Assembly: GCA_009911365.1 (NCBI GenBank)
Contig: QXXF01000014.1
Span: 1 to 64,000, forward strand
Source: Clostridiales bacterium
GTDB lineage: Bacteria; Bacillota; Clostridia; Peptostreptococcales; Anaerovoracaceae
DNA length: 64,000 nt
Direction of reading: 5' to 3'
The position numbers and the translations under genes were made by a program. Under the pieces are notes generated by a model. The model had not been told where the DNA came from and did not search any database. It was given only the letters and a program-made list of their open reading frames with translations. Of the stretch, positions 7,504 through 16,073 are shown piece by piece. The first letter of the stretch is position 1; every line of letters starts with the position of its first letter.

Positions 7504-8907
7504 TCACCCCTTCACGGAAAAGGCATCTAACCTCAGCTGATACGCATCTGATCCGGAAATACGGAAAGCGGATTCATTCCAGGATTCCACTAATTTCTGA
7601 AAAGATGTCCGCTTGTCATATCCTGGTATGTCCATAAAATACTTGGACTGGAATCTAGCGGAATTATCATAAAACCAGTTCCAATAAGGATCCACCTGGT
7701 ATCGATCCAGGATCCTGTACTGATCTTCCCCCTTTTTACTGTTGCTCTTGTTTCTAGCATACTCAATACCTTCTAAGATAGCCTTAGAATAGTCCCGCTT
7801 TGTTTGATAGAGCAGCAACATTTTCTCGCTGACATCATAGATCGCAGATTTATCATAGATCGGGCTTCTATCCTTATCGTAATACGGATCATCATACAGG
7901 CTGAGGATCCTTGCGTTTTCCTGGTCGATCCTGCGGTCGATCCTCGTCCTTACGGCCTGAGTCATCCGCTCTGCGAGTTCTCTGGACACCTGATTGTTTT
8001 CAGCGAACAGATTGGTCTTTAGCAGCATGACTCCCGCATGCATTCCAATGCTTTCTTCGTTTCCATCCATCAAATAGCTGTCTCTGATTTCATTGACTAG
8101 ACGATTGGCCAGAGAAATTTCCTCCAAGGTATAACCGCCATCACCGCCGGCCGCAGCCTCGATCCCTTCCATGCGTCCCTTTGTGTCATAGGTTTTGCGC
8201 AGCTCCTGGGCCATATAGGCCACATCGTTTAGCAGCCATGCATCCTTTGTGCCCTTCAAGTTCGCGAAGTCTTTGTTCTCTTTGAGGAAATCACTGTATT
8301 GCTGGACTTTGTTGTCATATTCAGCCAAGATCGTCTCATAGATCTTCTGACTTTCCCCCGCAAATCCATTTTCCTCTAAAAAACCTCCTAGATTTTTCGA
8401 GAAATGATCCGCCATGGTAGATTTAATCTCTGCCACTGCGGCCTCCACTTCCTCCAGGCAGCTTTCCCTCTGCGCACCGCTGAAATGCGTGTTGATGTGA
8501 TCCAGTGCCGTTACATAAGTGGCTGCCAGCCGATTGAGATTCGTTTCAATATCATCGCCGTATTCGTTGAAATCCAATGCGCATTTCAGCCTAAAATCAT
8601 CCCACTCCGTCACTTCTCTGTCATTCAATCCGTCGATGTATTCCTGGGGTATTTGAGACGCGTCCCGCACCCAGTTGATCTCTTTCTTTTCAAAGATATC
8701 AGAAAGGCTGATGGGATTTTCTCGGTGATACTTGGACAGGAGCACATCTTCTCTCGTCAATTCCTTGCGCCCGCCGTATAGGGTCTGGATCTCTTTGATC
8801 TGATTCGTCATGCTCCCTGCTGTGTTCGTGCCTTGGGAAGACCTACTCTGGATCACAGGCAGGCTATTTTTTACTTGAAGCCATGGTAAATAACCGTTGA
8901 TTCTCAT
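7504..8907 (-). CDS. 467-aa protein of unknown function
   Basis: I do not recognise this protein. It has no signal peptide and no membrane segment. After a short Ser/Thr/Gln-rich N-terminus, most of it looks helical and charged, with coiled-coil-like stretches around residues 150-240 (for example AAVAEIKSTMADHF). A Tyr/Asp-rich segment with LYDDPYYDKDRSPIYD comes near residue 330, and an aromatic segment YQVDPYWNWFYDN near 410. AGGAGA seven bases before ATG supports the start. It is transcribed alone, toward the lipoprotein terminator. No neighbour gives a functional clue. Confidence 0.6.
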   Translation of the reverse strand: MRINGYLPWLQVKNSLPVIQSRSSQGTNTAGSMTNQIKEIQTLYGGRKELTREDVLLSKYHRENPISLSDIFEKKEINWVRDASQIPQEYIDGLNDREVTEWDDFRLKCALDFNEYGDDIETNLNRLAATYVTALDHINTHFSGAQRESCLEEVEAAVAEIKSTMADHFSKNLGGFLEENGFAGESQKIYETILAEYDNKVQQYSDFLKENKDFANLKGTKDAWLLNDVAYMAQELRKTYDTKGRMEGIEAAAGGDGGYTLEEISLANRLVNEIRDSYLMDGNEESIGMHAGVMLLKTNLFAENNQVSRELAERMTQAVRTRIDRRIDQENARILSLYDDPYYDKDRSPIYDKSAIYDVSEKMLLLYQTKRDYSKAILEGIEYARNKSNSKKGEDQYRILDRYQVDPYWNWFYDNSARFQSKYFMDIPGYDKRTSFQKLVESWNESAFRISGSDAYQLRLDAFSVKG

Positions 8908-9038
8908 TGTATACTCTCCTATCTTTGTTCCATGGAAATCATCATCTGTCTAAGTATATATCGGCCTAACTTTCATTGAAAATAAGCTTTGTCCCTATTC
9001 GGAGGATCGAAGAACAGCCCTTTGTAAATGCATCAAGA

Positions 9039-10376
9039 CTAACCACAATACCCATATTGCTTTCGATACTTGAAAAACATGACCACTGATAGGATCATTG
9101 CCATTAATTCCGCGGCAGGTGTCGCCAGCCAGATCCCATTGATCCTCAAGAGTGCCGGAAGGGTCAGCATGGCGATCATCATGAACACAAAGGATCTGGA
9201 AAAGGCAAGGACAGCGGAAACCACTCCATTGGACAAAGCGGTGAACATGCCGCTGGCAAAGATATTGAGCCCGATAAACAGCAGCGCCGCCGTGCAGATC
9301 CGATTGCCGTTCACAGCCAGATCATACACCGGATTTTCCGAATCCGTGAACACGGACACCAACGGTTTTGTCAGCAAAAAGGAGGCTGCCGTGGTCAAAA
9401 GGGAAATGACCCCGATCACCTTCAGGCTCACTGTGACTAACTTTTTCAGCTTGTCCTGATTCTGCTCTCCATAGTAAAAACTCAACATAGGAGCCACGCC
9501 GTAAGAATAACCTGTGTACAAAGAGCTGGCGAACATCAAAACATACATAATGATGGTCACAGCTGCGACACCGTCTTCTCCCACATAACGCAGCATGGTC
9601 CAGTTGAACATCAAGGTGACGATCCCGGTCACCAGAGCCGTCGCCATCTCCGAACACCCGTTGGTCGCCGCACTAGCCAGGACCCTGAGCCGAAAGGCCG
9701 GTTTCTTGAAATGCAGAAGGCTCTTTTTCCGACTGAACACCACCAATCCCACCACAGCTGTCACCGAATAGCCCATGCCCGTGGCAATGGCCGCACCGCT
9801 GATCCCTATGCCAAGACCAGCGATAAACACGTAATCCAGCACCATATTCAAGATCCCACCGGCCACGGAAGAAATCAAAGACAGGGTCGCTTTCTCACTG
9901 GCGATCATGTACAGGGTGAAGTTATTCATTAGCAAGATACAAACAGTGAACAATAAGTAAGGCTTCAAGTAAGCTTGGCAATACATGATCACGTCCGTAG
10001 ACAGATCCATGCCCGCGAAGACATGCTCCATGACCAGGTAGCCCAGCCCGCACATGACCAGACCCACGAAAACATTGACCAGGATCAGGAAAGTAAAGTC
10101 TTCCTTTGCCTCTTCCTGTTTCTGCTCTCCCATTTTTTTCATGATCACCGCACTGCCGCCTGTGGCCAGCATGGTGGAAATGGCGGTGACAAGCTGGATG
10201 ATGGGAGCGGTCAGATTAATCGCAGATAAAGCTTTGGTGCCAATAAGGTTGGACACGAACAGTCCATCAACCATTGTATAAAAAGACATGAACACTGTCA
10301 TGGCAATGGTAGGCACAGCAAACGCCAAGATGTTTTTCAAAGTCACAGGGTTTTGATACACTGTTTGATTTTCCAT
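9039..10376 (-). CDS. MATE-family multidrug efflux pump
   Basis: A 445-aa polytopic protein with about twelve membrane helices. The N-terminal motif AVPTIAMTVFMSFYTMVDGLFVSNLIG is typical of Na+ or H+ coupled MATE exporters, and the second half repeats the plan (FASSLYTGYSYGVAPMLSFYYG). It probably exports cationic drugs or toxic metabolites across the cytoplasmic membrane. The start at 10376 is chosen over an upstream ATG because AAAAGGAGA sits seven bases before it. It is divergent from a MerR-type regulator and preceded by a promoter with the 19-bp spacer those regulators need, so drug-inducible control is likely. Confidence 0.9.
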   Translation of the reverse strand: MENQTVYQNPVTLKNILAFAVPTIAMTVFMSFYTMVDGLFVSNLIGTKALSAINLTAPIIQLVTAISTMLATGGSAVIMKKMGEQKQEEAKEDFTFLILVNVFVGLVMCGLGYLVMEHVFAGMDLSTDVIMYCQAYLKPYLLFTVCILLMNNFTLYMIASEKATLSLISSVAGGILNMVLDYVFIAGLGIGISGAAIATGMGYSVTAVVGLVVFSRKKSLLHFKKPAFRLRVLASAATNGCSEMATALVTGIVTLMFNWTMLRYVGEDGVAAVTIIMYVLMFASSLYTGYSYGVAPMLSFYYGEQNQDKLKKLVTVSLKVIGVISLLTTAASFLLTKPLVSVFTDSENPVYDLAVNGNRICTAALLFIGLNIFASGMFTALSNGVVSAVLAFSRSFVFMMIAMLTLPALLRINGIWLATPAAELMAMILSVVMFFKYRKQYGYCG

Positions 10377-10419
10377 GGATGATTCTCCTTTTCTCTTGCT
10401 TTTCTTGCCCATATATCGT

Positions 10420-10450
10420 ATCATAAACCATACAGTAACAGTACGGTCAA
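10420..10450 (-). promoter_or_regulatory. MerR-type promoter of the MATE gene
   Basis: On the minus strand, TTGACC (10450-10445) and TATGAT (10425-10420) are separated by exactly 19 bases. An over-long spacer of this length is the hallmark of promoters activated by MerR-family proteins. An imperfect palindrome (CCATAC...GTACGG, plus strand 10429-10447) fills the spacer. The MerR gene diverges from here. Confidence 0.8.
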
Positions 10451-10468
10451 GCGAAAATGGAGAAAAAC

Positions 10469-11287
10469 ATGGATGAAAAAAACAAGCTGCTCACCATCGG
10501 CCAATTTGCCAGGCTTCACGGAATCAACAAAAAAACATTGATGTGGTACGATGAAATCGGGCTGTTCAAGCCTGCTGTCATTGATCCGCGAAATGGATAC
10601 CGCCAGTACAATTACCACCAGAGTTCCATGCTGGAAACCATATTGCTGCTGCGGGAGCTGGACGTGTCCATTGGCGAGATACAAGCGTTCATGAAAAATC
10701 GCTCCGCTTCCAGCCTGGAGCACCTGTTGAATGAAAAGATCACTGCCCTAGATCAGCGTATTACCCACCTGCAGGCAGTGAGAAAAACCCTATGTAACCA
10801 TCGCCAAAACATGACCACTCTACTGACCATGGATCTAACGGAAATCAGCGTTATTCAAAAAGAGGAACGCTGCCTGGTCACCGTGGATATCACCAAAGAA
10901 ACTTCCTTTGACCGACAAGTGGAAATGATCACAGCGGAAACTCAGAAATACCAGCTCCGCCGCCTTCACGACGCATCTTACGGAACCATGATCCCAGTCC
11001 CAGACTTGTATGCGGGTAATTTTGAAAACTACTGCCAGCTTTTCATTGAGATCCCTTTTCCCATCAAAAAAACCGGACTGCATATACAGCCCAGTGGTGA
11101 TTATATCAGAGCCTTCCACAAGGGAAATTGGGATGGGATCCCCGCAAGGTACCAAGAAATTTTAGACTACGCCAAAGAACACGGGTTGACATTGTCAGGC
11201 TTTTCCTATGAAATAGGGATCAATGAGAATGTGATCGAACGGATCGAGGATTACATCGTGCAAATCGAGATTCCTATCCGCAGCTGA
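10469..11287 (+). CDS. MerR-family regulator with GyrI-like effector domain
   Basis: A 272-aa activator. Residues 5-75 form the MerR winged helix ([29 protein letters not shown]), followed by a long dimerisation helix and a C-terminal GyrI/SOUL-like ligand domain (about residues 120-272) as in BmrR. Such proteins bind drugs and untwist a 19-bp-spacer promoter. An ATG at 10457 is in frame, but ATGGAG at 10457-10462 makes a better ribosome binding site for the ATG at 10469, so I prefer the latter. Its target is almost surely the divergent MATE pump. Confidence 0.85.
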   Translation: MDEKNKLLTIGQFARLHGINKKTLMWYDEIGLFKPAVIDPRNGYRQYNYHQSSMLETILLLRELDVSIGEIQAFMKNRSASSLEHLLNEKITALDQRITHLQAVRKTLCNHRQNMTTLLTMDLTEISVIQKEERCLVTVDITKETSFDRQVEMITAETQKYQLRRLHDASYGTMIPVPDLYAGNFENYCQLFIEIPFPIKKTGLHIQPSGDYIRAFHKGNWDGIPARYQEILDYAKEHGLTLSGFSYEIGINENVIERIEDYIVQIEIPIRS

Positions 11288-11472
11288 GATTTTACCCGTG
11301 CCATCAATTCCAGGGGCCGGAAAAGTTTTGTGACATAATCGTCCGCACCCAGGGTCAGCCCAGTAATTTTATCCATCTCTCCGTCTTTTGCTGTGAGCAT
11401 GATAATGGGATAGGCGTGCTTTTCTCTGATTTTTTTGCATAACGCAAAGCCATCTATGTCTGGCAGATTGTA
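11278..11472 (-). pseudogene. fragment of an OmpR-type response regulator
   Basis: About 65 codons match the second half of a receiver domain: [38 protein letters not shown] and [12 protein letters not shown]. The phosphoacceptor Asp strand is missing its beginning (the remaining piece starts at NLPDIDG), the usual KPF reads KLF, and no DNA-binding domain follows. It overlaps the 3' end of the MerR gene by about ten bases. No histidine kinase is nearby. It is a leftover of a deleted two-component system. Confidence 0.8.
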
Positions 11473-11583
11473 CAAAAAAACAAGGTATTAATTATTGATT
11501 TTCACATGAGAAATCATTAAGATTTTCCTAATGCGCTCCCTTTTTCCCAATATGTGGGCAGATTTCCTGCCAAGCGATAATAT

Positions 11584-11628
11584 GCGCAAAAAAGACATCC
11601 TGCCATCGCTTCATTGATGGCAGGATGC
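11584..11628 (-). terminator. intrinsic terminator closing the 11-gene operon
   Basis: A perfect 12-bp stem (11596-11607 with 11616-11627), 8-nt loop, then on the minus strand a TCTTTTTTGC tract. It lies about 35 bases downstream of the last gene of the long minus-strand operon. Confidence 0.8.
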
Positions 11629-11662
11629 CTAAAAAACTTTTTTCTCTGATTAAACTAGCTAC

Positions 11663-12430
11663 TTATTCAGTCTCGGCTCCTTCGTCCTTCCTAGTAGGGA
11701 TAAACTTGGCTGCCAGACCTTTTCCCCTATTTTTGATATAGATCAAACCTAAAATGGAGAAAACGACAGCACCGATGAAATTGACGAACAGATCGTGCAT
11801 GGTGTCAAATAACCCGATATCCAGATATTTGTCCCAAGTCTGCCCGTTGACTGTGACACAGTCCACCTCTACGTGGACCGGCACATTGGCTCCCTCTGGA
11901 TTAAGAGCCACGGAATTAAACGAAGAAAGCCAGGTATCCTTCTGCATATCCGCACCAGCGAAATAATCCATGGAAAACTCAAAAAACTCCCATAAAACGC
12001 CGATGGTCATGGAAAAGCAAAAAGCGACTGAAGCCACGAACACAGGAGACAGGCTCATGGAAACCTTCTCATGCCGGTTGAGGATATCGATCAGCGCAAA
12101 GCCAATGGCCGCTGCTAAAAATCCGTTCATGGTATGGAGCATGTCGTCCCAGCGTTCGTAGAGCACATAATACTCTCGCACTTCTCCCAGGATCTCCGCC
12201 GCGAAGATAAAACAGACGATGATGATCTCCAAGGTGTTGGGCAGCACGATCCGCAGCCGCTTTGCCAAAATGGAAGGCAGAAGCAGCAAGACCAGTGTCA
12301 AGGCACAGGTAAACACATTGTGCCAATTGTGATTGAGGATCTGTGCGATCATCACTGCCACCACCAGGACTCTTATGACCACATACACGATCACCTTGCT
12401 TTTTCCCGCTGTGTGTTCTTCCTTACTCAT
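11663..12430 (-). CDS. YjdF-like (DUF2238) integral membrane protein
   Basis: A 255-aa membrane protein with about six hydrophobic helices. Conserved acidic and His motifs typical of DUF2238 are present: WDDMLHTMNGFLAAAIGFAL, IGVLWEFFEFSMD and DTMHDLFVNFIGA. The family's function is unknown; the intramembrane Glu/Asp/His residues hint at transport or metal binding. A polar insert (about residues 165-205) is probably extracytoplasmic. AAGGAGA lies eight bases before ATG. It is the last gene of the operon, 11 bases after the TPR gene and just before a terminator. Confidence 0.75.
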   Translation of the reverse strand: MSKEEHTAGKSKVIVYVVIRVLVVAVMIAQILNHNWHNVFTCALTLVLLLLPSILAKRLRIVLPNTLEIIIVCFIFAAEILGEVREYYVLYERWDDMLHTMNGFLAAAIGFALIDILNRHEKVSMSLSPVFVASVAFCFSMTIGVLWEFFEFSMDYFAGADMQKDTWLSSFNSVALNPEGANVPVHVEVDCVTVNGQTWDKYLDIGLFDTMHDLFVNFIGAVVFSILGLIYIKNRGKGLAAKFIPTRKDEGAETE

Positions 12431-12441
12431 AGGTCTTCTCC

Positions 12442-13665
12442 TTATTTTTTATCCAACCTTCTGATCTTCCGCTTGCGTCCAGACCCTTCTTCCGACTCTT
12501 CCTTCACGTCCTCGATGAACTCCGGCTCCTGGTTTTCCGGCTCCTGCTCCTGCAGCCGTTTGTCCTCTTCTTCGATTTCCTTTTTAAAGGCCTTCTGATC
12601 TTCCTCCTGGGTCTTACGGATCAGCTCCATCTTCTTCTCGTACTTGCGCCGGTTCTCCCGATCACCTTCCTGCTCATAAATAGCCACCAACTCTTTCATG
12701 GTTTCCAGGTGACTGGCGTTCATGGTCAGGACTTTCTTAAAGCTGGCTACGGCCTGGCTTTTGTTCCCAGTCATTTCATAAGCAACGCCCAAATAATAAT
12801 AAAGCGGCCACCAGCTGTTGAACTGGCTGTTTAAAAATGGCTCCAATCTAGCCTTGCCTTCCTCATATCGCCCGGACATCACATCGTTGTAGCCCCGCTC
12901 GATCTGGACTGGTCCCTGGAGCTGCTGCAGTCTAGTGCGGATTTCTTTTTTGTCTTTTCCGTTGCGGCTGAAACGCAGGAATTCCCGCCAAGTAAGGTCC
13001 GCTTTTATGTACAGCCCCATGTTCAGATAAGCGTATCCCAAATAATAAAAGCCTTGCGCAAAGCGAGGATGCGTCTCCGTGAGCAGCTCAAAATAATCCA
13101 GGGCCTCTGCTTTAAAGCGTCCCACGTATTCTTCATTTCTGCTGTTCAAATACATGGCTCTGCATGCCCTGGCATAGCTGTACATGGCGTGGAGATAATC
13201 TGGCTTCATGCACAGGGCGGCCCGAAAGTGGATACAGGCATCGTCCATCGCGCCTCGTTCCGCCGCATCGCGCCCCTCCTTCATCATGCCTTCATAAAGC
13301 TTGTAATTATAAAGCTTGCTCAAGATCGCCACATAATCCTTGGTATGTTTGAAATGGGGATCGCAGCCCATGACCCAAGTCATGTTTTCCGCGATCACCA
13401 ACATGGGCAGTCCTTCTCCTCCGGCAAAAGCTTTCAAATCCTTTTTCCGCAAAGGGATGGGAACGCCTTTCATCAAATCGCCCGCTTTGGACTGCTCCAT
13501 GAATTTTGGTGAAAACTCGTCAAAGACGAATTTGTTGAGATACTTTTTAAAATATCTGCCGATCCGATCCTCCCGCAGCTGGATATCAGACTCCTCAGGG
13601 TCCCGGATCACGGTCCTTGTGATGCCCATGGATTGGGCCAATGTTTTTTTCTTTTTCTCTGTCAT
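12442..13665 (-). CDS. tetratricopeptide-repeat protein
   Basis: A 407-aa soluble protein. TPR-like helical pairs occur around residues 135-350 (ACIHFRAALCMKPDYLHAMY, FAQGFYYLGYAYLNMGLY and PLYYYLGVAYEMTGNKSQAV), and the C-terminal 60 residues are a highly charged Glu/Lys/Arg tail likely to be disordered or coiled coil. TPRs mediate protein-protein contacts; no enzyme domain is seen. The start at 13665 is preferred because AGGAGA precedes it directly; it lies eight bases after the stop of the upstream radical-SAM gene, indicating co-transcription. Confidence 0.75.
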   Translation of the reverse strand: MTEKKKKTLAQSMGITRTVIRDPEESDIQLREDRIGRYFKKYLNKFVFDEFSPKFMEQSKAGDLMKGVPIPLRKKDLKAFAGGEGLPMLVIAENMTWVMGCDPHFKHTKDYVAILSKLYNYKLYEGMMKEGRDAAERGAMDDACIHFRAALCMKPDYLHAMYSYARACRAMYLNSRNEEYVGRFKAEALDYFELLTETHPRFAQGFYYLGYAYLNMGLYIKADLTWREFLRFSRNGKDKKEIRTRLQQLQGPVQIERGYNDVMSGRYEEGKARLEPFLNSQFNSWWPLYYYLGVAYEMTGNKSQAVASFKKVLTMNASHLETMKELVAIYEQEGDRENRRKYEKKMELIRKTQEEDQKAFKKEIEEEDKRLQEQEPENQEPEFIEDVKEESEEGSGRKRKIRRLDKK

Positions 13666-13673
13666 ATCTTCTC

Positions 13674-15176
13674 CTAGGGGATGTCCCACCCCTTTTTCTT
13701 AAACTTCTTCACTGCGTCAAAATTCATAGTAGCTTCCAGGTCTGTTTCCAGCAATGACTTCAGAGACTCGCCCTGCTCTAGGAAACATCCAAAGGCGTAA
13801 AAAATCCGATAGAGATCTTCTTTTTTATGGGATCTATGCTGAAAACCCTGACTGTGAAAATACTGAGAAAAGGCTTCAAAAAAAGCGAATGCTCCCTTCC
13901 CATAACTCTGGATCCCCCAGTCTAGAGCATTCTCGAACCCGCCTCTGTTGTGGTAAAGATCCAGTACGGTCTCTACCTGCTTTAACTGGCAGACTTCCCG
14001 CGGCGAAAGGCAGTCACTGCCGATCACCTGGTAAGGCGCGTTTTCCATATAAACATAGCCAAGGTCTTTGGCTCTTTTCCTAAGCTCCGTGCCTTTCAGC
14101 AGCTTGAGAAACCCCAGCTGCAAGTTATCCGCTCCCAGGCCATAGACCTGATCAAAAGACTTTGCAAAGGAATGGTAATCTTCATAAGGCAGCCCGGCGA
14201 TGAGATCCACATGGATATGGCTGTTTCCCAAAGAAACCAACCGTCTCACATGCGCAAAAGTCTTTTCCAGATCACTGGTTCGGTTAACAGCCTTCAATGT
14301 CTTTTCATTGGTGGACTGGATACCGATTTCAAACTGAAACAGCCCCTTTCTGGCCTGGCCCAGCACACGCAGGATTTCCTCATCCAAAAGATCCGCACAG
14401 ATCTCGAAGTGAAAATTCGTCACCCCCTGATCCTGGTCCATGAGCCACGAAAATAGCTCCAAACTCCGCTGCCGATCCCAATTGAAAGTCCTGTCCAGGA
14501 ACTTGACCTGCTTGACCCGTGCCTTTAGGAATCGGGACAAATCTTGCTTGACTCTTTTTAGAGGCAGCACCCGCATGGTTTTGTCCAAGGAGGAAATACA
14601 GTAGCCGCAGTTGAACGGGCATCCCCTAGAAGCCTCGTAGTAGATCACCTTATCCCTTTCACATGGAAAATCTTCATACGGAAACGGAATCTTCTTGAAA
14701 TCCAAAGGCGTTCCCGGTGGATTCGCCAAAATCCGGCCATTGCCCTTTCCCCGAAACACAAGGCCAGCCACCTGTTCCCAGGCCTGATTTCCTTCTAGCT
14801 GGCGGCACCACTGGGCAAAGACTCCCTCCCCCTCGCCCGTGATGAGGAAATCCACGAATGGATTGCGCACCATGAAGGATTCCCAATCATAACTCACCTC
14901 CGGCCCGCCAAAAAGAATCCAGAGCCGGGGGTTTGCGTTTTTCAGATCCTGGGCCAGCTCCAGCGTCTGCCTGATGTTCCAGATGTAACAGGAAAAACAG
15001 ACCGCATCGTAATCCCCCATGACCAATTCGCCAAACACATAATCTCTGCTATTGTTGATGGTAAATTCCCGTATCTCCAGTCCGGGACAAAAAGGCTTTC
15101 CTGCGGTGTACAAATATTTCAGTGCTAAATTCCCATGGACATATTTGGAATTGAGGGTCGTAAGCAATACTTTCAT
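13674..15176 (-). CDS. B12-binding radical-SAM protein (DUF4080 type)
   Basis: A 500-aa enzyme with an N-terminal cobalamin-binding Rossmann domain (MKVLLTTLNSKYVHGNLAL, about residues 1-140). The radical-SAM core carries the 4Fe-4S motif CPFNCGYC near residue 186 and SAM-binding elements (FEIGIQST). A C-terminal region fits DUF4080. Such proteins are presumed methylases or rearrangement enzymes acting through 5'-deoxyadenosyl radical and cobalamin; the substrate is unknown. It is followed after eight bases by the TPR gene and preceded 12 bases away by another radical-SAM gene. Confidence 0.85.
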   Translation of the reverse strand: MKVLLTTLNSKYVHGNLALKYLYTAGKPFCPGLEIREFTINNSRDYVFGELVMGDYDAVCFSCYIWNIRQTLELAQDLKNANPRLWILFGGPEVSYDWESFMVRNPFVDFLITGEGEGVFAQWCRQLEGNQAWEQVAGLVFRGKGNGRILANPPGTPLDFKKIPFPYEDFPCERDKVIYYEASRGCPFNCGYCISSLDKTMRVLPLKRVKQDLSRFLKARVKQVKFLDRTFNWDRQRSLELFSWLMDQDQGVTNFHFEICADLLDEEILRVLGQARKGLFQFEIGIQSTNEKTLKAVNRTSDLEKTFAHVRRLVSLGNSHIHVDLIAGLPYEDYHSFAKSFDQVYGLGADNLQLGFLKLLKGTELRKRAKDLGYVYMENAPYQVIGSDCLSPREVCQLKQVETVLDLYHNRGGFENALDWGIQSYGKGAFAFFEAFSQYFHSQGFQHRSHKKEDLYRIFYAFGCFLEQGESLKSLLETDLEATMNFDAVKKFKKKGWDIP

Positions 15177-15188
15177 CCCATTGATCCC

Positions 15189-16061
15189 TTACAGCATGCG
15201 GAAGCGTTCATCTTTCAGCATGTTGTGGTCCTTCATGGCCCGCCGCAGCAGATCCATCATTTTCTCCTTGTCCTTCGGCAAGTCGCCTCGCAGAGACACG
15301 TAGTTCGAAGCGTGGTTGCTGCGGAACACACAATTTCTCTTCACATCTGTATGCTTTAGCATCAGCAAAGTCTCCGCCACGATTTCTTCCGCGCTCAGCA
15401 GCTGGAATTTCCCTGACTGGATATCCTGATACAATGGCACGTCTTTTTCCACCATCAGAGTGAGCAGTCCTACATAAGAAGGCTCCATTTCGCTGATCAT
15501 GGTGCCGGTCTGGATGGCATGATCTTCCCAGCCGTCCCTGCCGCCCATGCCAGAAATGAAGGTGACGGAAGCTTTGATCCCCGAATCCTCGATCTTGCGC
15601 ACTGCTTCGATCAGTTCCGCTCTGGTAGCTCCCTTACAGATATCTTTCAGTACTTTGTCGCTGCCGGACTCGGCTCCAATATAAATGATGCCAATGCCAT
15701 TGTCATACAGCTCTTTCAATTCTTCCGGCGTTTTATGGAGCACATCCTTAGGTGAGCCGTAAATGCTGACTCTCTCGCATTCTGGAAATAGTTTGTTGAT
15801 GTGATCCAAGACCCGCATCAATTTATTGTTGCTCAGCACCAGAGCATCTCCATCCGCCAAGAAGATCCGTCCCACTCGGCTGTACTGCTTGCGTGCCATA
15901 TCCAGATCTTCCAGCACTTCATCCAGGTTCCTGACCCGGAAATTCTTTTCACGGAACATGTTGCAGAACGTGCATTTATTATGCGCACACCCAATGGTCA
16001 CCTGCAGAATTAAACTGTAGGCTTCGCTGGGCGGCCTGTAAATCATTCCTTCATATCGCAT
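15189..16061 (-). CDS. radical-SAM protein, substrate unknown
   Basis: A 290-aa radical-SAM enzyme. The cluster motif is CAHNKCTFC at about residues 25-33, spaced C-x4-C-x2-C where the usual spacing is C-x3-C-x2-C; this spacing occurs in a known subfamily starting MRYEG-x-YRPPSEA. Later elements include FLADGDALVL and IYIGAESGSD. No accessory domain is present, and family members have no agreed function. It lies 12 bases downstream of argS and 12 bases upstream of the B12-type radical-SAM gene. Confidence 0.8.
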   Translation of the reverse strand: MRYEGMIYRPPSEAYSLILQVTIGCAHNKCTFCNMFREKNFRVRNLDEVLEDLDMARKQYSRVGRIFLADGDALVLSNNKLMRVLDHINKLFPECERVSIYGSPKDVLHKTPEELKELYDNGIGIIYIGAESGSDKVLKDICKGATRAELIEAVRKIEDSGIKASVTFISGMGGRDGWEDHAIQTGTMISEMEPSYVGLLTLMVEKDVPLYQDIQSGKFQLLSAEEIVAETLLMLKHTDVKRNCVFRSNHASNYVSLRGDLPKDKEKMMDLLRRAMKDHNMLKDERFRML

Positions 16062-16073
16062 AGTTTTCTCTCC

